DNA from: Elmis aenea
Taxonomy: Eukaryota > Arthropoda > Insecta > Coleoptera > Elmidae
DNA: 64,000 nucleotides
Assembly: GCA_947652605.1 (NCBI GenBank)
Contig: OX393579.1
Span: forward strand, 47,374,970-47,438,969
Reading direction: 5' to 3'
The notes beneath the pieces were generated by a model. That model did not search any database and had not been told where the DNA came from. It was given only the letters and a program-made list of their open reading frames with translations. Made by a program: the position numbers and the translations under genes. Positions 38,175-50,102 of this stretch are shown here, piece after piece; within the stretch, counting starts at the first letter, position 1, and each line of letters begins with the position of its first letter.

Positions 38175-38891
38175 ACAAGGGAAGGTCACGATACGTTGTC
38201 GCTAGAATTTGATTCCGGCTGTGTTTATTACATCAAGGGCATCAAAACTAAATGTTTTCCAGAGTTATACGTGCCACTGGCCATTAACTTCGGAAAAATA
38301 GGGGAAAAACTGAAAAATTGGTACAAAAAGGTCATTTTTGCGATCGCGTTGGCCATGAAACCGTCAGAGATAAAATCGAAATTTTTCTATTTACCAATAG
38401 GCGCATCCTTTGCAAGTAAAATAGTGCAAAGTTTTTGAAAAAATCTTGAACGGTTCCGGAGAAAAACGTCAAAAACGAAATCCCTGTATAAGCGATATGT
38501 ATTGAGTAGTTGTCGCATATCTGTATTACTATATCTATGCGACGCATAGGCGTTTAACATAGGGAAAACCGTTTTTACAAAGGCCTCGTTTTTTTCGTTT
38601 TTCTTCGGAACCGTTTAAGATTTTTTTAAAAACTTTGCACCATTTTACTTGGAAAGGATGCGCGCATTGGTAAATAGAAGAATTTCGATTTAGTCTTTGA
38701 CGGTTTCATGGCCAACGCGATCGCAAATATTACTTTTATTAATCAGCTGTTCAGTTTTTCCCCTATTTTTCCGAAGTTAATGGCCAGTAGCACGTAAAAC
38801 TCTGGAAAACATTTAGTTTTGATGCCCTTGATGTAATAAACACAGCCGGGGAATCAAATTCTAGCGACAACGTATCGTCACCTTCTCTTGT
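38175..38891. mobile_element. Palindromic foldback element, family 1, copy D
   Basis: Nearly identical to copy C and of the same length (717 bp). Its right terminus has a small change (CACCTTCTCTTGT). It lies in the second unit of the tandem duplication, so C and D arose by that duplication and not by independent insertion. Confidence 0.85.
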
Positions 38892-38893
38892 AA

Positions 38894-40307
38894 GAAAACC
38901 ATTTCTTTTAATCATTTAGAGATTTTTTGTTTACATCAGTGGTTCTTAACTTTACTCCAATTGTGGATCATTGTTCAAATTTGTTGGATGTTCTGGGTTC
39001 TAAATTTTTTTTAACCCTTCTACATTCCGGACGGTATCTCTTAATCTATTTACTTTCACTGATGGTGATTTACAGCTTTTTTCACTTAATGAAAGTTTCC
39101 ATAACACATGTAGATTTTCGGTACTGTGTGTCAAAAAGATTTAGAAGGGAGAAAGTTTTTTTTTTGTTAGTCTTTAGGGTTGAAGAGAAAAGACAGATAA
39201 GTCTGCGCAATTAATGATATTTATTTATCTACACCAAGTTTTAAATAATAAAATATACTGGAATTAAATATCCTAAAGTCTTCACATTAATTAAAATAAC
39301 CTTCCCGTAAATTAGAGGGAAATTCCTTACTTTTAGTAGATATAAATAAAGTAGGTAAATTCCTGCGAAATTCTAAACAACGAAAACAAGTTGGAGGGGC
39401 GTTAAATAACGAAATTATTTTTGAGTTTTTTTATCGATTAGTAAATAAAGAATTTCATTAGAAATTTAAATTAAATTATTTATTTAAAGACTTTGTCGAT
39501 AATAGTTGGTACTTTCAAAGTCCATAATTATATGATGTTTGCAAATATTATGCTATTATTATTTTAACGTCGAACGACAGTATAAGCAAAATCCTTGAGC
39601 TATTAAAATTGTTAATTATTTTGCAAAAACAATTCAACAAAAATGATCAAAGGATGAATTCTTGCAGTTAAATATACAAAACTTACCTCAGCGTTTAGAG
39701 TTCCAAAGGGTTTATTGTAAAAGATCGGTAGCACCCGCATCTCTCTCCTTTCCTTAGAAATTCCTCCATTAAATTACTGTCTGCTGTGTTTTATCTACAA
39801 GTTAATTTGCATATTACAGTAGAGCATTTACGTTATAATATTGTGACAAATGATTCGTGTAATTAATCGTTTTTCTCTAGAACAAGCAGGTTATATTTAA
39901 AATTAAGAATTAATTAAAAAATTTCCAACATAATTATTAATAATTAGTTTGTTTATTCATAAAATGACTTCTTCATATACTTCATTAAAATTTAAAAATT
40001 CTCTATAGCACCGTATATTGTAGCAAGAATAATCTTAAATTAATTAAATGAAAAGGTAAAACTTCCCTAAAAATCCTTAAAAAAAAATTTATGCTGGATT
40101 CAACTGGCTTAAAAATTTGAATGAAATTAAAACAATCTCGCTTATTATTGGAGATAGCAAAGTGATTAAAAGTGACTAAAAAGTTATATGCTTTTAATAA
40201 TATCAAAACAAATTTTCGGTTATTGCAATTGTTTTTGCACTCTATTTTGAAGACCTGAATCTTATATATGTTGCTTTTGGCTGCACATTCACATAAGTCC
40301 AGACTAT
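38894..40307. other. No recognised gene; a hAT-like end
   Basis: CAGTGGTTCTTAAC at 38938 looks like a hAT MITE terminus with no partner found. The rest is AT-rich, with hydrophobic short frames (38927-39214, 40003-40206) that I do not call genes. Confidence 0.4.
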
Positions 40308-40632
40308 GGTCTATATGAGCATATTACAATAATTTTTTTTTTGTCAGAATAATAGTTGCGGAGATATAGGCCGTCCTCATATGAGGACGCTGGGCGTTTG
40401 AGAGTACTTGCGATAGCCGATAACGATGTATAACAAATATAACATTGAGCTTACGAGAGTTTGCTGTTCCAGTAAGTTTTTATATCTACTGACAATGATG
40501 AAATAAACAATAGTAAATAAAATATTTAATGATACATAACTCAATTTATTGGCTTTCAATACAAATAAATATGAAATATTATTACAAACGAAACTAAAAC
40601 TGAAATAATAATTTACTTATGAATGAAATATT

Positions 40633-41523
40633 TTAACTATTTCTTAAATGATATTTCGGAAAACATGTAATGCACAAAGATACACTGTATTTTCCACAAA
40701 AGGTTCTTGGCTTTCCTTTGCAGTTTTTCATTTGGCAACGTCTTTGATTGCTCCTTTTTTCTATAATATGATTCATAGTATCATATCTTACATCTTTTGG
40801 AACCTTAGCTACAGAAGTAACTGGTAAGCACATAGGTCGACCACGTGCCAACCGTGCTCCATGTCATTTTTTTTCAAATATGTCACAGCTATTTGTCTTC
40901 GAAAATCCTTGATGGATATTGAGATACTGCCGTGCACTAGTTTGTACAACACAAAACCATTCACAACAGCCATGCCTATCAAACGGGTGAACAAAGGCCA
41001 ATACCATTTTTTACTTCTGATAGCAATGGTATGTTTTTCTAAAAGCCAGTCATGGTGATCCACGCCTCCCATGAATTTGTTGTGAGCTTGAATGACTGCA
41101 GGCTGCTGAACGTTTGTAGTTGTTTTTTGTTCGCGACTCCAACGCTGGACTTTCACCGTTGGCTTTACTTTATCAAAATTGGTTGCAAGTGTTACTGAGT
41201 TGTTATCATTCCATCTTATTAATAGAATTTCATTTTTTTTTATCGAATCGATAGTCCATGAATCCTCTAGCTTGTTTTTGCATTTCTTTAGGTGTTATAA
41301 GAGTACATTTTGCAAATCTAATATCCCTTATTGTTACGCTAGCGCAATTTTTTTGCTCCCTTAGGTATATTTAGATAGAGTTGGTCATCATCTATAATTC
41401 TATACTTTGTTCGTCGGTTAGTTCATCTACTTCTGGCGGTAAAGCAACAATGTCACATTCTATTTCTTCAGAGATAAGATATTCAAATGCTTCTTCGACA
41501 GTTTTGAATATATTTTTATCCAT
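40633..41523 (-). pseudogene. piggyBac transposase remnant, middle deleted, copy 1
   Basis: On the minus strand the N-terminus starts MDKNIFKTVEEAFEYLISEE at 41523 and breaks at a stop after TDEQSIEL. The C-terminal half follows: KVQRWSREQKTTTNVQQPA, YNKFMGGVDHHDW-type block (written here HNKFMGGVDHHDWLLEKHTI), SKKWYWPLFTRLIGMAVVNG, then after a frame change RCQMKNCKGKPRTFCGK and LCITCFPKYH, the cysteine-rich C-terminal zinc domain. The Asp of GGVDHHD is the third catalytic residue of piggyBac; the part carrying the first two (some 350 residues in a usual protein of 550-600) is missing. The last CxxC of the zinc domain has a Tyr-Ser where Cys is expected (CGKYSVS). Confidence 0.85.
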
Positions 41524-42048
41524 ATTTTCTATGGGATGAAAAGTACGATGCAAGATCAAAATATACATGTAAGCACTATAAGTCATTCAAATATTTTAGC
41601 ACAAACATGTACACTGCAATAAAAGTGTCCTCAAAAGATAAAGCTCTAATTTAAAAAAATGTCACAAACGCCCAGCGTCCTCATGTGAGGACAGGGAGAT
41701 TAGACGGTGTATAATTTAAAAGCAATATGAACAGACTACGCAAAATGTGTCTTATTATAATTTAGTTTCGTTTTTGATTATAACTATAACAAAAATAATC
41801 ACTTACTTGAAGTTTTGAGACTCGAAAAAGAAAAATGTACCGAACGGTATCTGACTACTTAAAATCGGTCTGATTCGAACCAGTGCTGCTCAACAAGTAT
41901 TCAAACTAAATGTGTCTAATATGATTACCTGTCATCGTTGGTACTCCATTTAACGAATAAAATGAAAAGTAATAGAAATTACGAAGAAAGAAAAAAGTTT
42001 TGGAGCAAATATACGCTTGTCCTCAAAAGAGGACACTAGGCCTTAATG

Positions 42049-42324
42049 CAGTGGTTTCCAACCTGTGGGGCGCGCCCCCCTAGGGGGGCGCGAGTCTATC
42101 GCAAGGGGGGCGCGCAGCTGTTACCAAAATATAATTTTTGAATACAAAGAAACAAAAAGGACTTAATTTATACAGAATATGGTGTATTGTTTTGTAACCC
42201 ATTAAATAATTATTATATCAGAACAGTATTTTTATGAAATTAAATTGTTACGAAAAGTGAGGGGGGTGCATAATTGTTTTTATGAAAAAGGGGGGCGGAG
42301 GTACAAAAAGGTTGGAAACCACTG
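42049..42324. mobile_element. hAT-type MITE, copy 2, nested in piggyBac copy 1
   Basis: CAGTGGTTTCCAACC at 42049 is mirrored by GGTTGGAAACCACTG ending at 42324: 15-bp perfect inverted ends. The flanking 8-bp duplication CCTTAATG (42041-42048 and 42325-42332) is perfect, the classic hAT signature. The left part has a GGGGCGCGCCCCCCTAGGGGGG run. No coding capacity. It inserted within the last 20 bases of the piggyBac element. Confidence 0.95.
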
Positions 42325-42338
42325 CCTTAATGGGTTAA

Positions 42339-44771
42339 GGATTTGTTGGTATAGTAGTAACTTATTATGCACAGACAATTATAATATTAAACCAATTTTA
42401 CAGATCAATGAACTGTTTCCGATTTCTTAAATTAGTTTTAAAAGGTAGGTACTTATAATTTTGTGTGTTTCTCAAATGTTTCTCCTAAAAATAGCATCCC
42501 TTAGCTGCCATTAAATTTGAATCAGTCCGTATAAGTATATACCAGCTTTTATAAGAAGAATGTAACTATTTTGATAATTTAATATAACGTTAAAATACAG
42601 AAAATTTACAACTGCACGTTGTAATTTTTATTAAACGACCAAACACCAGTGTTATAAATTTATCTTGCTTACCTGCTTTACACTTTACACAGTCATCTTA
42701 AAATAGTTTCTTTTATTTGTTTTATTTTAGTTTTATCTAAAACAGTAATTAAGTTTTTATACACTAAGAATGCTTTTCAACAATAGCATCCGTAAGTTTA
42801 ACGTGCATTATACACAGAGACGAGCTTTGGGAAACTAATTTAGTCGTCTCTTCTTTTCATGCAATGCAATCTTGATTTCAGTAGTTTACATTTTATTGCA
42901 TGCTGTTTGTAAGCTCAGTTTAAACTGAAATATCGTTAGTAAATGTCGACAATAAATCTTTAACAATGCGGCGCTTCATAATCTGAAAAACCAGCTTGTT
43001 ACTGCATTTATTTATTCTGTACTTCTAGGCTAAAATAAGTAAAATCATGTAGATTCATTCACCACTGTATAAATGTCTAGATGACCTGCTCGCTTCAAGC
43101 TAATTTAGCTAGCAGAAGCACGCACAAGCTTCACAGTGACATTAATCTCTTGCTCAAAGAAATTTCTTAGATTTTCTTCTGGTGAACATAATAAAAATAC
43201 CATAATTTTGCATTTAAAATCATTATTTTACACGCCCAAATATTCTAATAACGTTGGCTCTTTGATTAAAAACAATTTTTATGCAATTGACCTCGTTTTG
43301 TGTTCGGCACTTAAGAAGTATCAAACCGAAACTTTTTATAAATTTTCCTAGGTTTCTGTTTTAAACAAATAATGGGTTAAATATTTTTAAATTGTCTTTA
43401 TCATCCAGCTAATTCATTGTCGTTTGGTACTTGGGTACATATTTGGTTCGTAACACACATACATGTTGTGTATACACTTTGGGAATGCAATTTGTGCATT
43501 CCCTGTTGCTAATTTCATGACAAGCTTGCTGTAGGATGCAAGAGAATGCACAACTTGCAGATAATAGTCTTGGATTAAATTAATTTAGTTCCGCACTTAA
43601 AAGTTGTGGGTATAATTTGCAACCTTGTTTACAGAAATACAAGAACTCTGCTAATTTTAGTATTTTCACCTTTTTTTAATAATTATCTAGGTATATTATT
43701 TTTATAATATTCTACTGATATTAGTACAATGGTATTGCAACTGTAGCTATGGGTATAATGGCATTTAGACCAACGTTGAATAGCAAATTGGGCGAATTTG
43801 GTGGTCCGAGAAGTTGCATCAATTTTTTTTGTATCAACGGTAGATTTAATCAGATCAATACCACTTCGTAAGAGCTGGTTACCAAAGTATTTTTCATTAC
43901 CAAGTTCGTTCAGTTCCATTTATTTAGTTCCATGGTGTAAAAAAGCAATTCACTACTGAAGGATTAAATTTAAAATCGGCCAATTTATTATTTGAAGCTA
44001 TTTTTGTTTCTTTTTTTAATTATATTTACTAATCTTTTTACTTGTAAACCATTTTTGTTAGATGTTTTAGGGTTGTCCCCGAAAAGATATTACCAAAAAA
44101 TGACAGTGATGTCTGAAATATTTGATAAACGCTGCTCTGCAACATGTATTTTTACTAGCAATTCGCTCAAATTTTAATTTCAATACCGAAAAGTTTAGAA
44201 ATTGTTATTATTCACTTCTTATTTAAACGTATCTGCCATAATTTTTAAAATCATTATCAAAAACGAAAATTTTGCTACTACACTGTACTAAGAACAACAT
44301 GTAATATACTAAGTTCCATATGTCATGGTAGTCTAGAAAGAAAAGGAAGATCTGAAAATAAATAAACCTAGATGAATGTGAGAATAATGTGATAACCCAT
44401 ATGAAATACCTTAAATTAAAATAATATTTCGTTTTCGTTCTGTTAAAAATTGCGGTTGTTTTCGTTTAACGTTTTCGTTTTCGTTCCGTTCTCAGTTCCT
44501 GATTAAAAGGTGAACTGTGTTAATTTACATATTATTACAAATGAAGTATGTATGTATTTATAAACTGAATATTAGAATTTTTGAAAAATTAAAGTTCTTT
44601 GTCTTAACGTTAAGGTAGCTATATCCGGTATTAATCGTTATTTAACTCTGGTTCATAAGACGAAAACGAAATATTTTTGGTGGAAACGATTAAAAACAAA
44701 CAAAATATATTTTATTTTGGTCTACGATATAAGGGCACAAAAATAAAGTTATGAAAAACCGCATTTGTTTA
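42339..44771. other. No recognised gene
   Basis: AT-rich sequence. The minus-strand frame 43683-43919 starts MELNELGNEKYFGNQLLRSG; its composition is protein-like, but I see no domain and no context, so I only note it. Confidence 0.35.
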
Positions 44772-46284
44772 TACAGGGTGGTAGTTTTTTCGATGCTCAC
44801 CATTGCTATATTGGAAACGGTAAGAGATACAAGGTCGGTTAAATTAGAGAAAAGTTGCACATTTTAATGGCGATTAAGAATCTGAAAAGAAACCCTGGAT
44901 ATTTTGATTCGTTTTTGATTTTTTACAAAAAAACTGAAAAATGTGATTTTAGAAAAATATTATTATCTTTCCTGCCATTGACGCTATTTCATTTAAACTT
45001 GGTAACTTTATGTTTTTGACCGTCCTGGGTTTGATGACGTCAACAGAAATTTTCTAAGCCTTCTAGATTTCAAGTTGTTTTTTTATTTCTTATGGCCGCC
45101 ATATTGAATTTTTACACCATCAGACAGACAAAAAAAATTGCTTTTTAGATTGGTAACAACATATCTTTTTTCTTTCAAAAAACTTGTTAAAATTTGAAAT
45201 TTTGTGTAAATAATTCATAAAATCGAGAATGCTCTGAAAAACAATTGGAAGTATGATATAAATAAAAGTGACACAACATTTTATAGGTCTAATAAAATAA
45301 CGAAATGACAATAAATTTAAAACAGCAGATAAATAATTATTTAAATTGTTTAAAGTGCGCGCCGTTATGTATGATGTAGTGGTTAGTCCTCAAATTCATT
45401 TCGTCCACTGCCTTTAGGATAGTTCGTCTCGAAATAGAGTCGAAAGCATTTTTGATTTTACGGCGAAGAAGTTCAATATTTTCCGTTGGGGTTGCATAAA
45501 CAACATCAATGTAAAAGTAATCCATAGGCGTAAAAAATGGCGATCGCGGAGCCCAATGAACAGGACCAAACGTACCAAGTCATGAATTTTGAAAGCGTAC
45601 ATCTAAATTAATACCTATCCTTTTACAATGCGGGCGTTGTGAGGACCAGCTCTTTCTTGCTGAAACTACTGATGATTTTGAATTGTTAATAATGGCAATT
45701 CGCCTAACATATCTTCTAAATATGTTTCCAACAATCTTAATTTCGTTATCATTAGACCAATAAAATGTTCTGTAGTTTTTATTTATATCATAGTTTCAAT
45801 TGTTTTTCAGAGCATTTTTGATTTTTGAATTATTTACACAAATTTTAAAATTTCAACAAGTTTTTTGAAAGAAACAAGGAATGTTGGTTACCAATCTGAA
45901 AAGCAAATTTTTTTGTCTGTCTGATGGTGTAAAAATCCAATATGGCGGCCATAAGAAATAAAAAAGTTGACTATCGCAACTTGAAATCTAGAAGGCTTAG
46001 AAAATTTCTGTTGGCGCCATCAAACCCAGAACGGTCAAAAACATAACGTTACCAAGTTTAAATGAAATAGCGTCAATGGTAGGGAAGATAATAATATTTT
46101 TCTAAAATCACGTTTTTCAGTTTTTTTGTAATAAATCAAAAACGAATCAAAATATCCAGGATTTCTTTTCAGATTCTTAATCGCCATAAAAATGTGCAAC
46201 TTTTCTCTAATTTAACCGACCTTTTATCTCTTACCGTTTCCAAGATAACAATGGTGAGCATCGAAAAAAGCACCACCCTTTTTA
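44772..46284. mobile_element. Long-armed mariner element with transposase remnant
   Basis: CAGGGTGGTAGTTTTTTCGA at 44774 after TA is mirrored by TCGAAAAAAGCACCACCCTT ending at 46280. The arms are about 470 bp (44774-45245 against 45808-46280), with phrases such as TTAAATTAGAGAAAAGTTGC, AATGAAATAGCGTCAATGG and AATATGGCGGCCATAAG shared in inverse. The central 560 bp holds a mariner fragment on the minus strand. It is unusual for a mariner to have arms this long. Confidence 0.85.
45343..45575 (-). pseudogene. Mariner transposase C-terminal fragment
   Basis: On the minus strand: VHWAPRSPFFTPMDYF (the third catalytic Asp has changed to Phe: SPFFTP in place of SPDLTP), then YIDVVYATPTENIELLRRKI, KNAFDSISRRTILKAVDEM, LRTNHYIIHNGAHFKQF. 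The order and spacing match the tail of insect mariner/IS630 transposases. It lies between the arms of the enclosing element. The two open frames here (45337-45525 and 45414-45602) are its two halves in different frames. Confidence 0.8.
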
Positions 46285-47604
46285 AGTGAGTGTTGGCACT
46301 TAACAAGAAATAAAAGACAAAATCACTAGCTGCAGAAATGAAAATTTAAAAAAAAGTAGAGGAAATGGCAAGAATGAAACAAACAAGAACACGATTAGGA
46401 GTCTATCAGCAAAATAGAAGAAATACAATTCATCTTGTTGGGTCACTTTCTGCGTACGAACAACGACAAATTAACAAAGGAAATATAAAAGGCATGATGG
46501 GACGGGATGATAAGAAGAAGAAACCCCAGAAGAACTTGAAATCAAGACATTGAGGACAAACTTAAATTAAAGCAGGGGACTCCACTTGGATTAGGGTAAA
46601 AAAGATAGACAAGTTAGAGAAACGGCTTAAGAAAGTTATTCAAAAGCTAAATTAACCTTGACACCAAAATGTATTTTCAGGAACCGGAAAACAAAATAAT
46701 TAGCGTGTTGGTATATAAAGTCACGTTTCCTAAGAAATTACGTATTTAGTTATAATGTAGAGACAGCGTTCTGCTAAATTAGATGCAAAAGCGTTGCACA
46801 GCCAACCTCATACAAAATGTGTTGTACTGTATACGTTATAGTTTCATTACGTTGTTCATTTGTGTGCCAGACAGCCTCATATTATTACTTTGGCGAACTA
46901 ATCTTATTTTAGTTTAATATACAATCAGTTTAACGCCGTTGTAACGTTACACGTAATATCCAGACACGTTTACATAATCAAACTATTACTTTTAATGCGT
47001 TTATTTTCGTGAAACTAAAAAGAAAATTTTCCGTTCACATAAAAGCAAAGATCTCTGCCTTATAATTTCCCATAATGCAAGCGGAATTTGCTTGCAATTT
47101 GTGTGTAACGAAGTTGTCTATCAGATAAACCAATTAGAGCGCCTGTACTGTAGTTGAGCAAAGTTACAACGTTTATGAGACGGCTGTATTGTTCTTATTG
47201 ATCACAAGAACAACAAAACGACTTTTTGTGTAGTTACTGCAGAGGTTATTCTAATAATGACGTTGCTAACTTTTTGCAGGAAGTTGCTTTGATTGCATTT
47301 CCTTGATGCCAATACGTTTCAAACCTTTGTTGTCGCTAAAGCTTCAATTTAGCTAACAGAAGGCGTGATTTTCTAAGTTAAAGGAGTTTCATTTTCTCAG
47401 TATTTTTCTTAAATCAACTTTTGTGCAAATGAACAAAATTAAAAGCAAAATGATAAAAAAGAGTCTAAATCATATATCAAGAATGAAAAAAAAAAAGAAC
47501 AGCGAAAGTGATGTGGAAAATGGAAACTGGAAAAAGAAAAAGACGCGAACAACCAAGGAAAATATGGAATAACGCGATATCGAACTCACATAAAAGGAGG
47601 TACT
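46285..47604. other. No recognised gene
   Basis: A plus-strand frame at 46365-46553 encodes a basic 62-residue peptide (MARMKQTRTRLGVYQQNRRN at its start), without a domain I know. Otherwise AT-rich. Confidence 0.35.
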
Positions 47605-48486
47605 GGTAGAATAGGGCAACTTGGGACAGTAGGGTAACTTGGGACAAAATGATATTCTCACCTAAAAATTTTGTTTACAACTGTCAACTTTTGAGATAAT
47701 CAAAGTTGCTTAGTAGAGTTTTAAAAGTATCATATAAGCTTAAAAAACGAATCAGTTTTTGAAATTACTACAAGACGGTAAGTTGTTACATCCATTTTTT
47801 TAAATTAATATATAATGGCCGAATTAAGAACTGTTTAAAATTTCTCTTGTACTTTTGTTCTGAAAATATACGTTTAATATTAAGTCTTGAATAACTTATC
47901 TCATTTTTTTATTTAATACTACCTATGTTCAAAAATGAATGATTGTCCGTTTTGGTGAACATTTTTGTTCAAAAATGATTGTCTCATTAGTTTTTAATTC
48001 AATTAATATATTGAACCCTGCTTTAAAAAACTTTTTTACAAATGAGACAATCATTTTTGAACAGAGGTAGTAAGTACAATGTTTTTAATTTTTCCAATCA
48101 AAATATCGTTTAGTTTAAAATTTTTGTAACTTGCGAATTAAAGTTTTATTTTTTTAATTTTTGATATTTTTTTTCATGCTGGATAATTGTGAAAGATCAA
48201 TTTAATATAAAAAAAAATAATATAACTGTCCCAAGTAGGACTTATAGGCTAAACATGAGTCAAACTACTGAAATTCATATGTCCCAAGTTTTCCAAGTAT
48301 TACTTGGGACAGAAAGTTTTTTTTGTTGGTATCTTGTATATATACATATATATTTATTTTATATATAGAATATTGTTCATTGGCACCTCACCCAATTACA
48401 TAAAAAAATTCAAAGTTTTTAATTAAAAAATGAACGTGGTACACGCTTTTAAATGTTGAAACTGTCCCAAGTAGCCCCATTCTACC
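47605..48486. mobile_element. 882-bp TIR element with 6-bp target duplication
   Basis: GGTAGAATAGGGCAACTTGG at 47605 is mirrored by AAGTAGCCCCATTCTACC ending at 48486. The flanking GGTACT (47599-47604 and 48487-48492) is a 6-bp duplication. The phrase AACTTGGGACA is repeated within the left end and near the right end. A smaller nested hairpin is seen at about 47925-48073 (TGTTCAAAAATGA..GAGACAATC and its mirror). No transposase. Superfamily unknown. Confidence 0.75.
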
Positions 48487-48750
48487 GGTACTGAAAGTTC
48501 TTGGTTTGATATTTTGTTGCATTTTTTGTATAATAAAGTTGTTAACAGATAAATTTTTAATAAATCTCTAGATGTAAATTAAGCACTAAATTTTTTTTGT
48601 CCATTAGACTACTTGTTTAATCAATTTTGAAATTCATAAAATTTCTTTTGATTTTTGAACCAAAAATATTTTTCAATTACTGTTTCTTGGTTTATTTAAG
48701 GCATTTTTTTGTTAAGTGGGGGATTTGTAAAACCTAAATTGCCTTAGTTT
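48487..48750. other. Spacer, nothing recognised
   Basis: AT-rich spacer. Confidence 0.4.
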
Positions 48751-49310
48751 ATTTATCTAGTCACGAGTCCTTCTACTGTTAGGTGTAGGAATGTAGGACT
48801 GTTGAGTTGTATTGTGTTGACTTTTTTTAAATATTTTTCTGTCTTGTGCTAGCGTTTTGATATCTTTCCATTTGATGTTTCTATCCATTGCTGCTTTTTT
48901 TTACTTCTTCTTGCCAAGTTTTTCTCGGTCTACCTCTTTTGTTTCTTCCCTGTGATCTTGCTTCATAGGCTTTTCTGGTTAACCTTTCTTCTTTTATCCT
49001 ATAAATGTGACCCAACCATCCCAGCTGTCTTTCTTGTATTTTTGTTTCAACTGATTTTATCTTTAATTGTTCTCTATATGTTTCATTTCTGATTTAGTCT
49101 TTTTTCTGCCATTTCCCCTGTTGTTCGTTTTCAGACTTTTCCATTTCCAAAATAAATTTTTGTTCTTTAACTGTAAAATATTCTTCCAACATTTTCTGTC
49201 CTGTCGCTTATTTCCTTGTCCATTCCTCCATTTTTCTCTATGATCACTCCTAAATATTTAAAGTATTCTACCTGTTCCAACTTAGCCCATTTAAAGTCTA
49301 ATAAGTTCTC
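48751..49310 (-). pseudogene. LINE 3' fragment
   Basis: Same family as 17041-17835 and in the same orientation. The minus strand shares the phrases encoding the K-A-Y/H-K-A basic segment, the K-P-G-K-T patch and the Q-D-R-K terminal region, ending at CGTGACTAGATAAAT (48751-48765). It is shorter at its 5' side and more degraded. Confidence 0.7.
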
Positions 49311-50102
49311 TTAATTTACCGATTACAATATTAACATATATTCAATAAAAGACACCTAAAAGTTGGTCTTTCATGCATAAGCTCTTTATTTTGCTTATAT
49401 TTAAAATTGCACGATGTTGAAATAAAATAGGTTGTGAGCTATTCCGTCAAGTTGCTTTGTGTTTAATTTGATTTTGGAATGCTGCATAAACTTATGTCGG
49501 TTCCTCCTAAACGCACCCTATATTACCTTTTAATTATTCCAACTACGTTAATTATCGCTCCTAATAGTCTTCATAAAACGGTTGGACACTTCCACATTAT
49601 TACACGTAGGATACAGATTAAGGGTAGGTAATTATTACGCTATAAAAGCTATTAAGAAAATTCTTGCTGGAGCAACTCAGGAAGCATTGGAATCGAAATG
49701 TTTGTCTTTATCTTGCATAAAGAATACTCAATAATTATTTAAAGACTTTCAACGAAAACTAGCTGATAAAACTAATTTTTACCATAAAAATAAAATAATA
49801 ACTATTGCATCCTTTGTGGAATTTTAATTTTTATTTATGCAATTGTAGAAAAATTTGTTTTGTAGTATTTAATGATTATTATGTGACAGGCCGTACTTTG
49901 GTTTTTCTAAACTTCCCAAACGCAACCGTTCCAAGTTTTTGTATATGCGTTGTCATCCCTTTTTATTGTAGTTGTATCCTTGTCACCCTTTCCTAAAAAC
50001 ACAAATTATACGAGTTAGTTAAAGTCCTCATAAATTGTCTTTTTTGAAGTGTTACATGTTTTAATAAATGATGCGCCAATATTTGTACCATGTTAGTATA
50101 TA
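49311..50102. other. No recognised gene
   Basis: AT-rich sequence; the frame at 49805-49996 is featureless. Confidence 0.4.

Larger units (their letters stand above)
35867..38893. repeat. Tandem direct duplication, two units of about 1.5 kb
   Basis: The unit at 35867-37380 is repeated at 37381-38893 in the same order and orientation. The matching parts are AGCAC..TTTTTTGCTAATGTAAA, a hAT-MITE-like end (CAGTTTAAGAATCA after a G-run), the TGGGCGATTTTATAAAATCG block, and a complete family-1 palindrome. The left third of the units differs at several percent including small indels, while the palindromes and the 400 bases before them are almost identical. Confidence 0.85.
40308..42334 (-). mobile_element. 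Internally deleted piggyBac element, copy 1 (hit by a hAT MITE)
   Basis: The element lies on the minus strand. Its subterminal palindromes, CGTCCTCATATGAGGACG at 40369 and GTCCTCATGTGAGGAC at 41680, with GTCCTCAAAAGAGGAC at 42019, match those of copy 2. The right end reads GGCCTTAATGGG and abuts TTAA at 42335-42338, but a hAT MITE is inserted in it at 42049. The left terminus is truncated near 40308, so no TTAA is seen there. The interior encodes two broken parts of a piggyBac transposase. Confidence 0.8.

Noticed and set aside
36672..38547. Identical 80-aa ORFs at 36672 and 38196
   Set aside because: They are arms of palindromic elements repeated by tandem duplication, not paralogous genes.
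43683..43919. Minus-strand 78-aa ORF (MELNELGNEK start)
   Set aside because: I considered a small viral structural protein, but no motif or neighbour supports this.
46365..46553. Basic 62-aa ORF
   Set aside because: No domain, no conserved context; its composition could arise from AT-rich sequence.
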